From positions 1-13,111 of the forward strand of contig JBBSJV010000036.1 in the NCBI GenBank assembly GCA_038256935.1: 13,111 nucleotides of DNA. Direction: 5' to 3'. Position numbers and translations under genes: made by a program. Shown piece after piece: positions 7,119 through 13,111 of the stretch. The DNA comes from JBBSJV01 sp038256935 (GTDB lineage: Bacteria; Patescibacteriota; JACMRA01). The notes beneath the pieces are model-generated. The model had not been told where the DNA came from. It made no database searches and saw only the letters and a list, made by a program, of their open reading frames with translations. Each line of letters begins with the position of its first letter. Position 1 is the stretch's first letter.

Positions 7119-8210
7119 ATGTCTTTATTACAAAAAATAACAAAATACTTTGCTCTTACTTGTTTGTGTTTTTTAGCACTAGTTCCAGTGGTAACCTACG
7201 CCGCTGAGTTTTACCCAAGAGATAACAGTGATGGTAACGAGGTAAGAATACAGTCGAGTCAAGACAATGTCTACGCAGCTGGAAATAATATAATCTCAGA
7301 TCAATCTGTCAGAGGAGATTTGATTTTGGCTGGTAGTACAATCGATGTGACAGGTACTGTGGGGAGAAGTGTAATTGCAGCCGGGAATCGAATCACTGTT
7401 GATTCAAACTCTGTAAACGGAGCTATTAGAGCAGCAGGTAATGAGATAGTTATCTCAGGTAACATTGTGGAAGAAGTAATTGCAGCTGGTAATACAGTTA
7501 CTATCCGAAATGCAAATATTAGAGGAGATCTGATAGTTTCAGCAAATGTCTTAGTAATCGAAGACTCTACTATTTCAGGAAACGCTAATTTAGCTTTTAC
7601 AAGGGGTCCAAGCCGGCAAGATCTTGAAAATATTGTAGCTGGAGAATTAAATTTTAGAGATGTAGATGAAGAAGGTTTAGCAAGGGATGCACTTGTTTCA
7701 ACAATAATTTCTACCCTACTCTTCCAATTGAGTATAATCATTGTTCTGGCTTTACTTGCTTGGTGGTTAAGTAGAAGGAACAGACTAGCTCTTGGTGGTA
7801 TTAACTTTGGTGGTAAGTTCTGGATCAGACTAGCAATCGGTGTTGCAATGATGATCTTAGTGCCAATAGTATTTTTCTTGCTATTATGGATCCAGTTTAT
7901 CTTACCTGCTTTTGTCTTATTATTTGGTTATCTTGCGCTCCTTTTTGCAGCCATTATTTACACTCCAATATACTTAGCAAATGCGGTTAGAAATACTTTT
8001 GCCAAAGAATCAAACTTTATTTTGGTTTTAGTAATCACTTATGTAGTAATCACTATTCTTAATCTAATACCATTTTTGAACATACTTACGGGATTTATTT
8101 ACTTCCTGATTGTTCTCAGCGGTCTTGGATATCTTACTCAAAAACTGATTGCTTCTGTTGGAGGTAAAGAGTATGCTCCAGCTCTTGATACAGCAACTGA
8201 CATTGCCTAA
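7119..8210 (+). CDS. Secreted bactofilin-like (polymer-forming) domain fused to C-terminal membrane helices
   Basis: This 363-residue protein has a signal peptide at 1-28 (MSLLQKITKYF, a hydrophobic core, cleavage near TYA/AEF). Residues about 45-175 are a repetitive beta-solenoid with regularly spaced units such as RGDLILAGSTIDVTG, GRSVIAAGNRITVDS, GAIRAAGNEIVISG and GDLIVSANVLVIED, the pattern of bactofilin/polymer-forming domains. From about residue 190 to 350 there are several hydrophobic helices with WWLSRRNR after the first. Classical bactofilins are cytoplasmic and lack this membrane part, so the solenoid here is predicted to face outward and to be tethered to the membrane. A structural or envelope-stabilising role is inference. 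It has its own promoter and terminator, so it is monocistronic, and it is divergent from the LiaF-like gene. Confidence 0.85.
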   Translation: MSLLQKITKYFALTCLCFLALVPVVTYAAEFYPRDNSDGNEVRIQSSQDNVYAAGNNIISDQSVRGDLILAGSTIDVTGTVGRSVIAAGNRITVDSNSVNGAIRAAGNEIVISGNIVEEVIAAGNTVTIRNANIRGDLIVSANVLVIEDSTISGNANLAFTRGPSRQDLENIVAGELNFRDVDEEGLARDALVSTIISTLLFQLSIIIVLALLAWWLSRRNRLALGGINFGGKFWIRLAIGVAMMILVPIVFFLLLWIQFILPAFVLLFGYLALLFAAIIYTPIYLANAVRNTFAKESNFILVLVITYVVITILNLIPFLNILTGFIYFLIVLSGLGYLTQKLIASVGGKEYAPALDTATDIA

Positions 8211-8230
8211 AAAATTGATCAAATTATTTT

Positions 8231-8253
8231 ACCCGCTATATGGCGGGTTTTTT
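8231..8253 (+). terminator. Intrinsic terminator of the bactofilin-like gene
   Basis: ACCCGC (8231-8236) and GCGGGT (8243-8248) form a 6-bp GC-rich stem with loop TATATG, followed by six Ts (8248-8253). It lies 20 bases past the stop. The opposite strand lacks a T-run after the stem, so it should not terminate the convergent MscS gene well. Confidence 0.87.
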
Positions 8254-8259
8254 GGTCTC

Positions 8260-9372
8260 TTATTTTGATGAAGCTAGATTTTGTAGTTGAATAGTTTGAG
8301 TTGGGAATGCAAAATTGATCTTGTTTTGTTCAAATTTTTCCTTTAGTTCAAGATTTACCTTCTGTTGAATATCCATAAAGGTTCCATAATCACTGTTATT
8401 TATAAAATATACGATTTCAAAAATCAGACTAAAATCACCAAAAGTTTTAAAATGACATCTGCCAAACTCACAAATATCCATTTCATCCAAGATCTCTTCT
8501 ACAAGTTGAGGAATCAGTCTTAATTGCTTGCTAGTTGTTGAGTATTCGACTCCAATATCGTAGATTATTCGACGTCTTTGAAGTGTAGAGTAGTTATTGA
8601 CTCTGACATCAGATAATTCTTTATTGCTGACGATCAAGATCTGACCTTCCAATGATTTGATTCTAGTAGATTTGATACCAATTCTTTCTACATGACCGCT
8701 ATCTGTACCGACTACGATAAAATCTCCTTGTTTAAAGGGTTTATCAAGATATATTGCAAGGGAAGCAAAGATCTCAGCCAAGATATTTTGTAAGGCAAAG
8801 GCGATAGCAATACCTGAAATACCTAAACCTCCAGCTAAGGCTAAAACGTTTACAGAAAAACTCTGCAGAACAAATAGAAGTGAAAATGACCACAATATAA
8901 CCGAAGCACTGATATTAATAAGCCCAACTACAGAAGAGTCGATTCCTTCATCTTCATTTTTGCGTTTTTCATTGTAGTTTAAAAGGAAATAATTAAGGAT
9001 TTGCTGGATGGTACGAGTTATGTAAAAGGTAGCCACAATAATCACAATGGCTCTAACAGCAAGATTTATATTTTCATCTAAAATTAAAGTTTTACTACCC
9101 AAGTACAATCCTAAACTAATATAAAAAGGACTCCCCAAAGACTCAACGATTTTGGTAATAAGATCATCAAACTTGGTCTCAGTGGATTTGGAAATTGCTT
9201 CCAAGTATTTGATAATAAAGGTATTTATAAAAAACGGTACCACGTAGGCTGTCACTAAAAAGACAAAAAAGGCCGTAAACCAAAACCTAATCTGATCGGT
9301 GAAAAATGTGGTGTTCAAAAAATTATCTAAATTTTGACTGATTATTACTGCGATTTGATTCAACTCTTTCAT
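8260..9372 (-). CDS. MscS-family mechanosensitive ion channel
   Basis: This 370-residue protein should act as a pressure-release channel in the cell membrane, opening on hypo-osmotic shock. Membrane helices lie at about 31-55, 82-98, 104-125, 150-172 and the pore helix TM3. TM3 is the diagnostic Gly/Ala-rich segment LALAGGLGISGIAIAFALQN (about 177-196), followed by the conserved IYLDKPFKQGDFI stretch and the beta domain (GHVERIGIKSTRIKSLEG, then VSNKELS). The soluble domain then ends in a short C-terminal strand. It is larger than the roughly 286-residue E. coli MscS because of extra N-terminal helices, as in many MscS-like proteins. The ATG at 9372 has no clear ribosome site. It converges on the bactofilin-like gene and is divergent from the tRNA region. 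Confidence 0.95.
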   Translation of the reverse strand: MKELNQIAVIISQNLDNFLNTTFFTDQIRFWFTAFFVFLVTAYVVPFFINTFIIKYLEAISKSTETKFDDLITKIVESLGSPFYISLGLYLGSKTLILDENINLAVRAIVIIVATFYITRTIQQILNYFLLNYNEKRKNEDEGIDSSVVGLINISASVILWSFSLLFVLQSFSVNVLALAGGLGISGIAIAFALQNILAEIFASLAIYLDKPFKQGDFIVVGTDSGHVERIGIKSTRIKSLEGQILIVSNKELSDVRVNNYSTLQRRRIIYDIGVEYSTTSKQLRLIPQLVEEILDEMDICEFGRCHFKTFGDFSLIFEIVYFINNSDYGTFMDIQQKVNLELKEKFEQNKINFAFPTQTIQLQNLASSK

Positions 9373-9441
9373 AAATTGGATTTTGGTATATGTTTTGGTT
9401 GTTTGTCAAAGACATATTTAGTATACAGCATAAACTAACTG

Positions 9442-9470
9442 TTGACAAAATTATTATTTGTAGTCAGTAT
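9442..9470 (+). promoter_or_regulatory. Promoter of the initiator tRNA gene
   Basis: A perfect TTGACA (9442-9447) lies 17 bases before CAGTAT (9465-9470). The start would fall a few bases before the mature 5' end at 9481, leaving a very short leader for RNase P to remove. Confidence 0.5.
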
Positions 9471-9480
9471 CCATATATAT

Positions 9481-9556
9481 CGCGGGATGGAGTAATTGGC
9501 ATCTCATCTGGCTCATAACCAGAAGACTGTAGGTTCGAGTCCTGCTCCCGCCACCA
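9481..9556 (+). tRNA. Initiator tRNA-fMet (CAT), variant 1-72 and 29-41 pairs
   Basis: A full 76-base cloverleaf with encoded CCA can be folded by hand. The acceptor is CGCGGGA with TCCCGCC, the D arm GAGT/TCTC, the anticodon stem TCTGG/CCAGA around loop CTCATAA, and the T arm GTAGG/CCTGC around TTCGAGT. Initiator features are the unpaired position 1-72 and the A11-T24 pair in the D stem. Here 1-72 is C-C, where E. coli has C-A. The anticodon stem has T29-A41, G30-C40 and G31-C39, so only two of the three hallmark G-C pairs are kept. The rest of the molecule follows the E. coli initiator closely. An elongator tRNA-Met or tRNA-Ile2 would have a paired 1-72. An intrinsic terminator follows. Confidence 0.93.
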
Positions 9557-9571
9557 AATTGATTTTAAAGT

Positions 9572-9594
9572 AGCCATCAAGAGATGGTTTTTTT
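9572..9594 (+). terminator. Intrinsic terminator after tRNA-fMet
   Basis: CCATC (9574-9578) and GATGG (9583-9587) pair around loop AAGA, extendable by weak outer pairs, and are followed by seven Ts (9588-9594). It lies 16 bases past the tRNA, so the tRNA is transcribed alone. Confidence 0.8.
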
Positions 9595-9777
9595 GTTGTT
9601 TTAGAATCGTTTCAAATGTTTTCATTAAGAAATTAATGTTATTATAAAAGAAATTAGTAAGCTTTTAATAAATGCTAAAATTACAAATTTATATAAATCA
9701 CTATTATATTAGTTGTAATTGATAATTATATGGTATAGCTTTTTAACAAACGTTGAAATGAATACGTTTAAGAAAAC

Positions 9778-9836
9778 CAAGAATTTATTATTTTTACGAG
9801 TCATAATTTTCGCCTGATTTTACCTTAAAATTCTTG
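9778..9836. repeat. 9-bp inverted repeat pair enclosing 41 bases
   Basis: CAAGAATTT (9778-9786) and AAATTCTTG (9828-9836) are perfect inverted copies. The interior does not extend the pairing. It could be the ends of a decayed small element, or chance in AT-rich DNA. Confidence 0.3.
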
Positions 9837-9899
9837 TCAAATATTACTTCTTTTTGTTATTCTTTTTAAATAGCAATGACCTTAATAACAATATTTTTT

Positions 9900-9971
9900 T
9901 GTCATTCTGAACTCGTTTCAGAATCTGATGGTATTAACCTAATCAGACCCTGAAATAAATTCAGGGTGACA
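9900..9971. repeat. 72-bp double-hairpin dispersed-repeat-like element
   Basis: The element is bounded by TGTCA (9900-9904) and TGACA (9967-9971). The left hairpin is TTCTGAA (9905-9911), loop CTCGT, TTCAGAA (9917-9923). The right hairpin is ACCCTGAA (9947-9954), loop ATAAA, TTCAGGGT (9960-9967). The two 30-base arms are also reverse complements of each other at 23 of 30 positions, and all differences are transitions, so the whole can fold as one long hairpin or a cruciform. The arm sequence resembles the widespread GTCATTCTGAA...TTCAGAATCT type of dispersed bacterial intergenic palindromes. No transposase is present. Copies elsewhere in the genome are expected if it is such a repeat. Confidence 0.65.
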
Positions 9972-10055
9972 CGTTATTATGTGCACATTTCATTAGGATT
10001 TAAGAGCGTGAACACGTAAAACAGAAGTTTCTAAGGATCTCACTCAGTCTAAACC

Positions 10056-10084
10056 TTGACATTATTTCAGAATGCATTAAGTAT
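10056..10084 (+). promoter_or_regulatory. Promoter of the tRNA-Asp gene
   Basis: A perfect TTGACA (10056-10061) lies 17 bases before AAGTAT (10079-10084), which continues as AAAATA. The start would fall about 4-7 bases before the mature tRNA end at 10098. The layout is nearly identical to the promoter of the LiaF-like gene. Confidence 0.5.
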
Positions 10085-10097
10085 AAAATAGTTTGTT

Positions 10098-10174
10098 GGG
10101 ACTGTAGCTCAGTGGTTTAGAGCACTGCCCTGTCACGGCAGGGGTCGCGGGTTCAAATCCCGTCAGTCCCGCCA
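10098..10174 (+). tRNA. tRNA-Asp (GTC)
   Basis: A complete 77-base cloverleaf with encoded CCA is present. The acceptor is GGGACTG/CAGTCCC, the D arm GCTC/GAGC, the anticodon stem CTGCC/GGCAG around loop CTGTCAC (anticodon GTC), the variable loop GGGTC, and the T arm GCGGG/CCCGT around TTCAAAT. The discriminator is G73, as expected for tRNA-Asp. All stems pair apart from one wobble in the T stem. It is a single-gene unit with its own promoter and terminator. Confidence 0.97.
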
Positions 10175-10188
10175 GCAATTTATAATTT

Positions 10189-10212
10189 ACCGGCTCTTGT
10201 AGTCGGTTTTTT
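10189..10212 (+). terminator. Intrinsic terminator after tRNA-Asp
   Basis: ACCGGCT (10189-10195) and AGTCGGT (10201-10207) form a 7-bp stem with one G-T wobble and loop CTTGT, followed by a run of six Ts ending at 10212. Its T-run continues GTTGTTT, as does the terminator after tRNA-fMet. Confidence 0.82.
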
Positions 10213-10256
10213 GTTGTTTAAATCAGATTTTCTAAATACTCCTTCACATACTTTAC

Positions 10257-10285
10257 TTGATTAAACCTTAAAAATATCTTATTAA
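10257..10285 (+). promoter_or_regulatory. Candidate promoter of the secreted-protein gene
   Basis: TTGATT (10257-10262) and TATTAA (10280-10285) are 17 bases apart. The predicted transcription start coincides with the ATG at 10292, which would make this a leaderless message. The AT-rich context limits certainty. Confidence 0.35.
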
Positions 10286-10291
10286 TAAATT

Positions 10292-10915
10292 ATGAATCAG
10301 GAAATACAAAAAGGTCCAAGTATAGCTGTAACAGCATTGCTCTTAGTTTTATCAATGTTTGCAAATCAGAATGCTGCATTTGCTCAAGTACAAGAAAACC
10401 CTTCATTAGGAGAAGAAGTAGAGACTGATGAATTTTACCCACCTAGTAGAGATATATATCATGAGATTAACAGGAGTGGTGGAAATATTAGTCCTGAGTC
10501 ATCATCTCCACTTTTTCCTTTATCACCAGATACAAACTGCACACCGACAAATTCAAACTTAAACTTAGCATCATATTCAACCAACGAAATTATTACTGAT
10601 AAAGATCAAGCCATTGCATTAGTCAATCGAATTAGCGTCTTAATAGCCGAACATTGCATAGAACTAGACAGTGAGGCAACTAACTTATTAAATAGTCTTC
10701 GAGATGTACAAAAAAGCTTTAGATCAATGAATGTAAGAGCAGTTAGAACACAAGAAGGAGCATTTGGACTTAGTATAATTATAGAAATAGATACATCCAT
10801 ATGGCAATCATTAATTAACTTTTCAAATATAAGATTTTCTGGTATAAATTCAAGTCTTACTGATAATTTAGAGTTACAGCCTAGAACAGGCACTGCCTTT
10901 ACTATTATTCAATAG
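10292..10915 (+). CDS. Secreted protein of unknown function
   Basis: This 207-residue protein has a clear signal peptide: a Lys at residue 7, the hydrophobic core IAVTALLLVLSMF, and a cleavage site after AFA at residue 31. An acidic, Pro/Ser-rich region follows. C83 and C122 could form a disulphide. The stretch from about 103 to 140 is helix-like (DKDQAIALVNRISVLIAEHC, then LDSEATNLLNSLRDVQKSF), and the rest is beta-like. Near the C-terminus is PRTG (residues 197-200, bases 10880-10891), but only seven residues follow, so there is no membrane helix to make it a sorting signal. I recognise no family. No ribosome site is visible. It converges on the oxidoreductase gene. Confidence 0.78.
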   Translation: MNQEIQKGPSIAVTALLLVLSMFANQNAAFAQVQENPSLGEEVETDEFYPPSRDIYHEINRSGGNISPESSSPLFPLSPDTNCTPTNSNLNLASYSTNEIITDKDQAIALVNRISVLIAEHCIELDSEATNLLNSLRDVQKSFRSMNVRAVRTQEGAFGLSIIIEIDTSIWQSLINFSNIRFSGINSSLTDNLELQPRTGTAFTIIQ

Positions 10916-10943
10916 TTATAAATAATATTTAAGTTTTAAATAA

Positions 10944-12692
10944 TTAGCTAAAAATCTCTATAACCTCATCCAAATAAAACTGTCTTCCATTCCATTTCAA
11001 GATCTTTTCACCTACTAGACCTGTTTCTTTTTTGATAAGTTCAGCTAGTTGCCCTTCTCTATTTCCCTCGATTATGTAGACTTTAGAATGGGAGTCAAAG
11101 AATTCCTTTAAAACTTCGGTTTTGAGCGGGAAAACGTAGGAATAATGCAGATAATCAACCCCTACACCACTTTGAGCCAATTCAGTTTGTGTATCCAGCA
11201 TCACCCCTTTTGTGCTTCCCCAGCCTATTACGCCGATTTTAGCCTCGACTTTGGATTTGTAAACCACCGGTTCTGGTAAAATTGAAAGTAGGTAATCTTT
11301 TTTCTTGTAGCGTTTGTCTATCATTTGCTTTGCTGGCTCTGCATCTTCAGTTAGTGCTCCACTTTCTGTGTGCTCATCACCATTTGCATAATATGTTGCC
11401 TGCGAACTAGCTGGAAGCCATCTATTGGAAATACCAGTTTCTGTAAATTTAAAGCGATCTTGGGATACTAAACTTTCAAGCTCGCTACTATTGGCTAATC
11501 CTCTTTGAATAGTGATCAAATCTTCTGCAAAAACATCTACTATTCTATTTCCCATGGCAATGCTGGCTTCAGTCAGGACTACAACTGGGATTTGAACAGT
11601 CTCAGCGTAATTAAAAGCATGTTGAATCAGTTCATAACAGTCGTTAGGGTCAGATACTGCAATAACTAGGCGGGTAAACTCACCATGTCCTGAATATATA
11701 GCTAGGTTTAGATCTGCTTGTGTGGTCCAAGTAGGTAGCCCTGTAGCAGGTCCTGGTCTTTGAGCAATCACACATACCCAAGGAGTTTCGATCATGGCAG
11801 CTAGTGATAAGGTCTCTGTCATCAGATCAAAACCACCTCCACTTGTACCACATAGAGCACGTGTACCTGCATGCATTGCCCCAAGAGTGATTTGAGCCAC
11901 ACTGATCTCATCTTCGACTTGTTTGACGAGTAGATTGTAATCCTTGGCTGTCTTTGCAAAATAACTAAGTATGGAGCTAGCTGGACTCATTGGATAGGCA
12001 AAATAAGCATTGACTCCTGCTTGCAAGCAACCCGCAACAAGACTAGCATTTCCATCGATTACCATTCTAGAGCTTGACTTGCTGGCTAAATTGGGATCTG
12101 GTGCGATACTATTTAATTTGATTTCAAAGTCATTGAGGTCATAATCAAAACCTGCTTGAGCGCATAAAAGGTTTGTTGGGATAAACTGGGGTTTATTTGC
12201 AAACTGGATTTCTATCTGTTTATTCAAAGACTCCAGATCGAATCCCAGTACTTGCCAAAGAGACCCTAATAAAACTGTATTCATCATCACTAGCCCTCCG
12301 CCTTGACTCATTGCCAGCTCTCTTGCTGGGATATTGATTGCAATTAGGTTTTTTTCAGTAACAATGGATTGATAGTTTCGCACTGATTTTTGATGCCGAT
12401 CAAACCCATTTATGATCACTCCATTTGGTTTTATTGTCTCCAAAACATCTTCTAACCCTTGTCTGTCCAGTGCTACACCAATATCATGATTTGATTGTAG
12501 GGAATTAACCTCGCTGCTACTAAATTCGATTTGAAAATTGGATCCCACCCCTTTGATAATCGAGGCAAATTCTCTATCGGCAATACCTTGATAACCCATG
12601 TTTTTGAAGGCTTTGAGCACCATCATTCCCATACTATCGACTCCAAGTCCAGCTTCACCAGCAAATTTTATTGCGATTCGATTAAGATTCAT
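10944..12692 (-). CDS. korA: 2-oxoacid:acceptor oxidoreductase, fused gamma-alpha subunit (KorA type)
   Basis: This subunit belongs to enzymes that oxidatively decarboxylate 2-oxoacids (for example 2-oxoglutarate or pyruvate) to acyl-CoA and pass electrons to a small carrier. Residues about 1-190 are the gamma domain (IKFAGEAGLGVDSMGMMVL). Residues about 208-400 are the alpha pyrimidine-binding domain, with AYPMSPASSIL, GTSGGGFDLMTETLSLAAM and QRPGPATGLPTWTTQADL. Residues about 485-582 form the C-terminal domain (IGVIGWGSTKG, YSYVFPL, EGNREGQL). At 582 residues it is full length for the fused form. The catalytic beta subunit, which binds thiamine diphosphate and an iron-sulphur cluster, is normally encoded just downstream but is absent here. 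The start overlaps the upstream flavodoxin gene by 11 bases, so the two are in one operon. The substrate cannot be decided from this sequence. Confidence 0.93.
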   Translation of the reverse strand: MNLNRIAIKFAGEAGLGVDSMGMMVLKAFKNMGYQGIADREFASIIKGVGSNFQIEFSSSEVNSLQSNHDIGVALDRQGLEDVLETIKPNGVIINGFDRHQKSVRNYQSIVTEKNLIAINIPARELAMSQGGGLVMMNTVLLGSLWQVLGFDLESLNKQIEIQFANKPQFIPTNLLCAQAGFDYDLNDFEIKLNSIAPDPNLASKSSSRMVIDGNASLVAGCLQAGVNAYFAYPMSPASSILSYFAKTAKDYNLLVKQVEDEISVAQITLGAMHAGTRALCGTSGGGFDLMTETLSLAAMIETPWVCVIAQRPGPATGLPTWTTQADLNLAIYSGHGEFTRLVIAVSDPNDCYELIQHAFNYAETVQIPVVVLTEASIAMGNRIVDVFAEDLITIQRGLANSSELESLVSQDRFKFTETGISNRWLPASSQATYYANGDEHTESGALTEDAEPAKQMIDKRYKKKDYLLSILPEPVVYKSKVEAKIGVIGWGSTKGVMLDTQTELAQSGVGVDYLHYSYVFPLKTEVLKEFFDSHSKVYIIEGNREGQLAELIKKETGLVGEKILKWNGRQFYLDEVIEIFS

Positions 12693-13111
12693 AAGATTCT
12701 AATTTTGTTAAAAGTTTGTTTGTCCAGCTTGGGATTAAACTTGAGACAAATTGAGCAGGATGTCCATTTATCCTCAAACTGTTAACGATCAACTCCCCAT
12801 TAGTTTTAGTGATATAGTCTTCCAAAATTGTAGCTGATTCTGTCAGGTATTCACTGTAATACTTAAGGTTTCCAAGGCCGATGACTGCAAATTTGCAATC
12901 GATACAGTTAAGCTTTGCAAAGTCGTTTAGAAAAGGGATGAATTTTTCTTCCACTGTCCCTTGATTATACGTCGGAGAAGCTAGGATTACTAGATCATAT
13001 TTTAATAATGTTGAGACATCAGTGACATCTACACGGGCTTTTTTGATGATGTGGTCTTTAACACTTAGTAGCTCGATTACTTTATCAACAACCATTTCGG
13101 TATGCCCTCCA
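12682..13111 (-). CDS. Flavodoxin-like FMN protein (5' end cut by window edge)
   Basis: The frame stays open to the window edge. The in-frame residues GGHTE before the apparent first Met (base 13095) belong to the flavodoxin phosphate-binding loop (T-G-x-T-E), so the real start is outside the window. Other flavodoxin features are LVILASPTYNQGTVEEKFIPF, matching the second FMN loop region, and CKFAVIGLGNLKYYSEYLTE, matching the strand and third FMN loop. Flavodoxins carry one or two electrons in the cytoplasm. The stop overlaps the start of the 2-oxoacid oxidoreductase gene (12682-12692), so the two are coexpressed, and this protein is a plausible electron acceptor for that enzyme in place of ferredoxin. 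That pairing is inference from gene order. At least 143 residues are visible, close to a short-chain flavodoxin. Confidence 0.85.
   Translation of the reverse strand, partial: GGHTEMVVDKVIELLSVKDHIIKKARVDVTDVSTLLKYDLVILASPTYNQGTVEEKFIPFLNDFAKLNCIDCKFAVIGLGNLKYYSEYLTESATILEDYITKTNGELIVNSLRINGHPAQFVSSLIPSWTNKLLTKLESYES

Larger units (their letters stand above)
9595..10055. other. Non-coding stretch between the two tRNA units
   Basis: About 460 AT-rich bases hold no supportable gene on either strand: frames are short and lack start sites and protein-like composition. What can be seen is an inverted repeat pair (9778-9836), a small AAACGT/ACGTTT dyad (9748-9769), the double-hairpin element (9900-9971) and a short CGTG-AA-CACG palindrome (10007-10016). 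Nothing identifies an integrase, transposase or attachment site. Confidence 0.6.

Noticed and set aside
7301..7741. 146-residue minus-strand frame opposite the bactofilin-like domain
   Set aside because: Its length is a by-product of the repetitive solenoid codons. The plus-strand protein has a signal peptide, repeats, promoter and terminator.
9404..9409. Minus-strand TTGACA upstream of the MscS gene
   Set aside because: No -10 resembling TATAAT or AGTAT lies 16-19 bases downstream, so I did not list it as a promoter.
9595..10055. CRISPR array or tRNA-integrated element
   Set aside because: There are no regularly spaced direct repeats, and no integrase or duplicated tRNA 3' end is present.
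10606..10893. Minus-strand frame opposite the secreted-protein gene
   Set aside because: No start signals or domain; the plus-strand frame has a signal peptide and promoter.
10880..10915. Sorting signal at the end of the secreted protein
   Set aside because: PRTG is followed by only seven residues. A +1 frame would give a short ALPLLLF stretch, but this is too short for a membrane helix and requires a frameshift.
12531..12785. Plus-strand frame across the flavodoxin/korA junction
   Set aside because: It is antisense to two well-recognised overlapping genes.

Overview
The window looks like a piece of a small, AT-rich bacterial genome, most likely a member of the Candidate Phyla Radiation (Patescibacteria). 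This is inference from gene style, not a marker-gene call. The reasons are tightly packed short genes, several secreted or membrane proteins without close textbook counterparts, a compact glucan phosphorylase, a secreted bactofilin-like protein fused to membrane helices, and few recognisable Shine-Dalgarno sites. The standard genetic code fits: TAA, TAG and one TGA act as stops.

Layout. 3-2455: a surface protein with a C-terminal membrane anchor (5' end cut by the window edge), then alpha-glucan phosphorylase. 2457-3166, minus strand: a small one-helix membrane protein, then a broken Ham1/RdgB-like nucleotide pyrophosphatase. 3232-4477, plus strand: YihY/BrkB-type membrane protein overlapping RuvX/YqgF. 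4581-6203, plus strand: a proline-rich, coiled-coil protein with its own extended -10 promoter, converging on a LiaF-like membrane protein (6200-6868, minus). 6869-7118 is a divergent regulatory region with a strong palindrome and two TTGACA promoters. 7119-8210, plus: secreted bactofilin-like plus multi-helix membrane protein with a clear terminator. 8260-9372, minus: MscS-family channel. 9481-10212: initiator tRNA-Met and tRNA-Asp, each with a TTGACA promoter and an intrinsic terminator, separated by about 460 bases of non-coding DNA that holds a 72-bp double-hairpin repeat. 10292-10915, plus: a secreted protein of unknown function. 10944-13111, minus: a flavodoxin-like gene (5' end cut) overlapping a fused gamma-alpha subunit of a 2-oxoacid:acceptor oxidoreductase.

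How the parts may fit together. Several genes concern the cell envelope: the anchored surface protein, YihY, the LiaF-like protein, the bactofilin-like protein, MscS and the secreted protein. The divergent LiaF-like/bactofilin pair sharing a palindromic control region is the best candidate for a coordinated envelope-stress unit. Energy metabolism is represented by glucan phosphorolysis and by 2-oxoacid oxidation, whose electrons may go to the adjacent flavodoxin. The most unusual points are the variant initiator tRNA (C1-C72, T29-A41), four promoters that share TTGACA and an AGTAT core, the shared palindrome at 6905-6928, and the 2-oxoacid oxidoreductase without an adjacent beta subunit.
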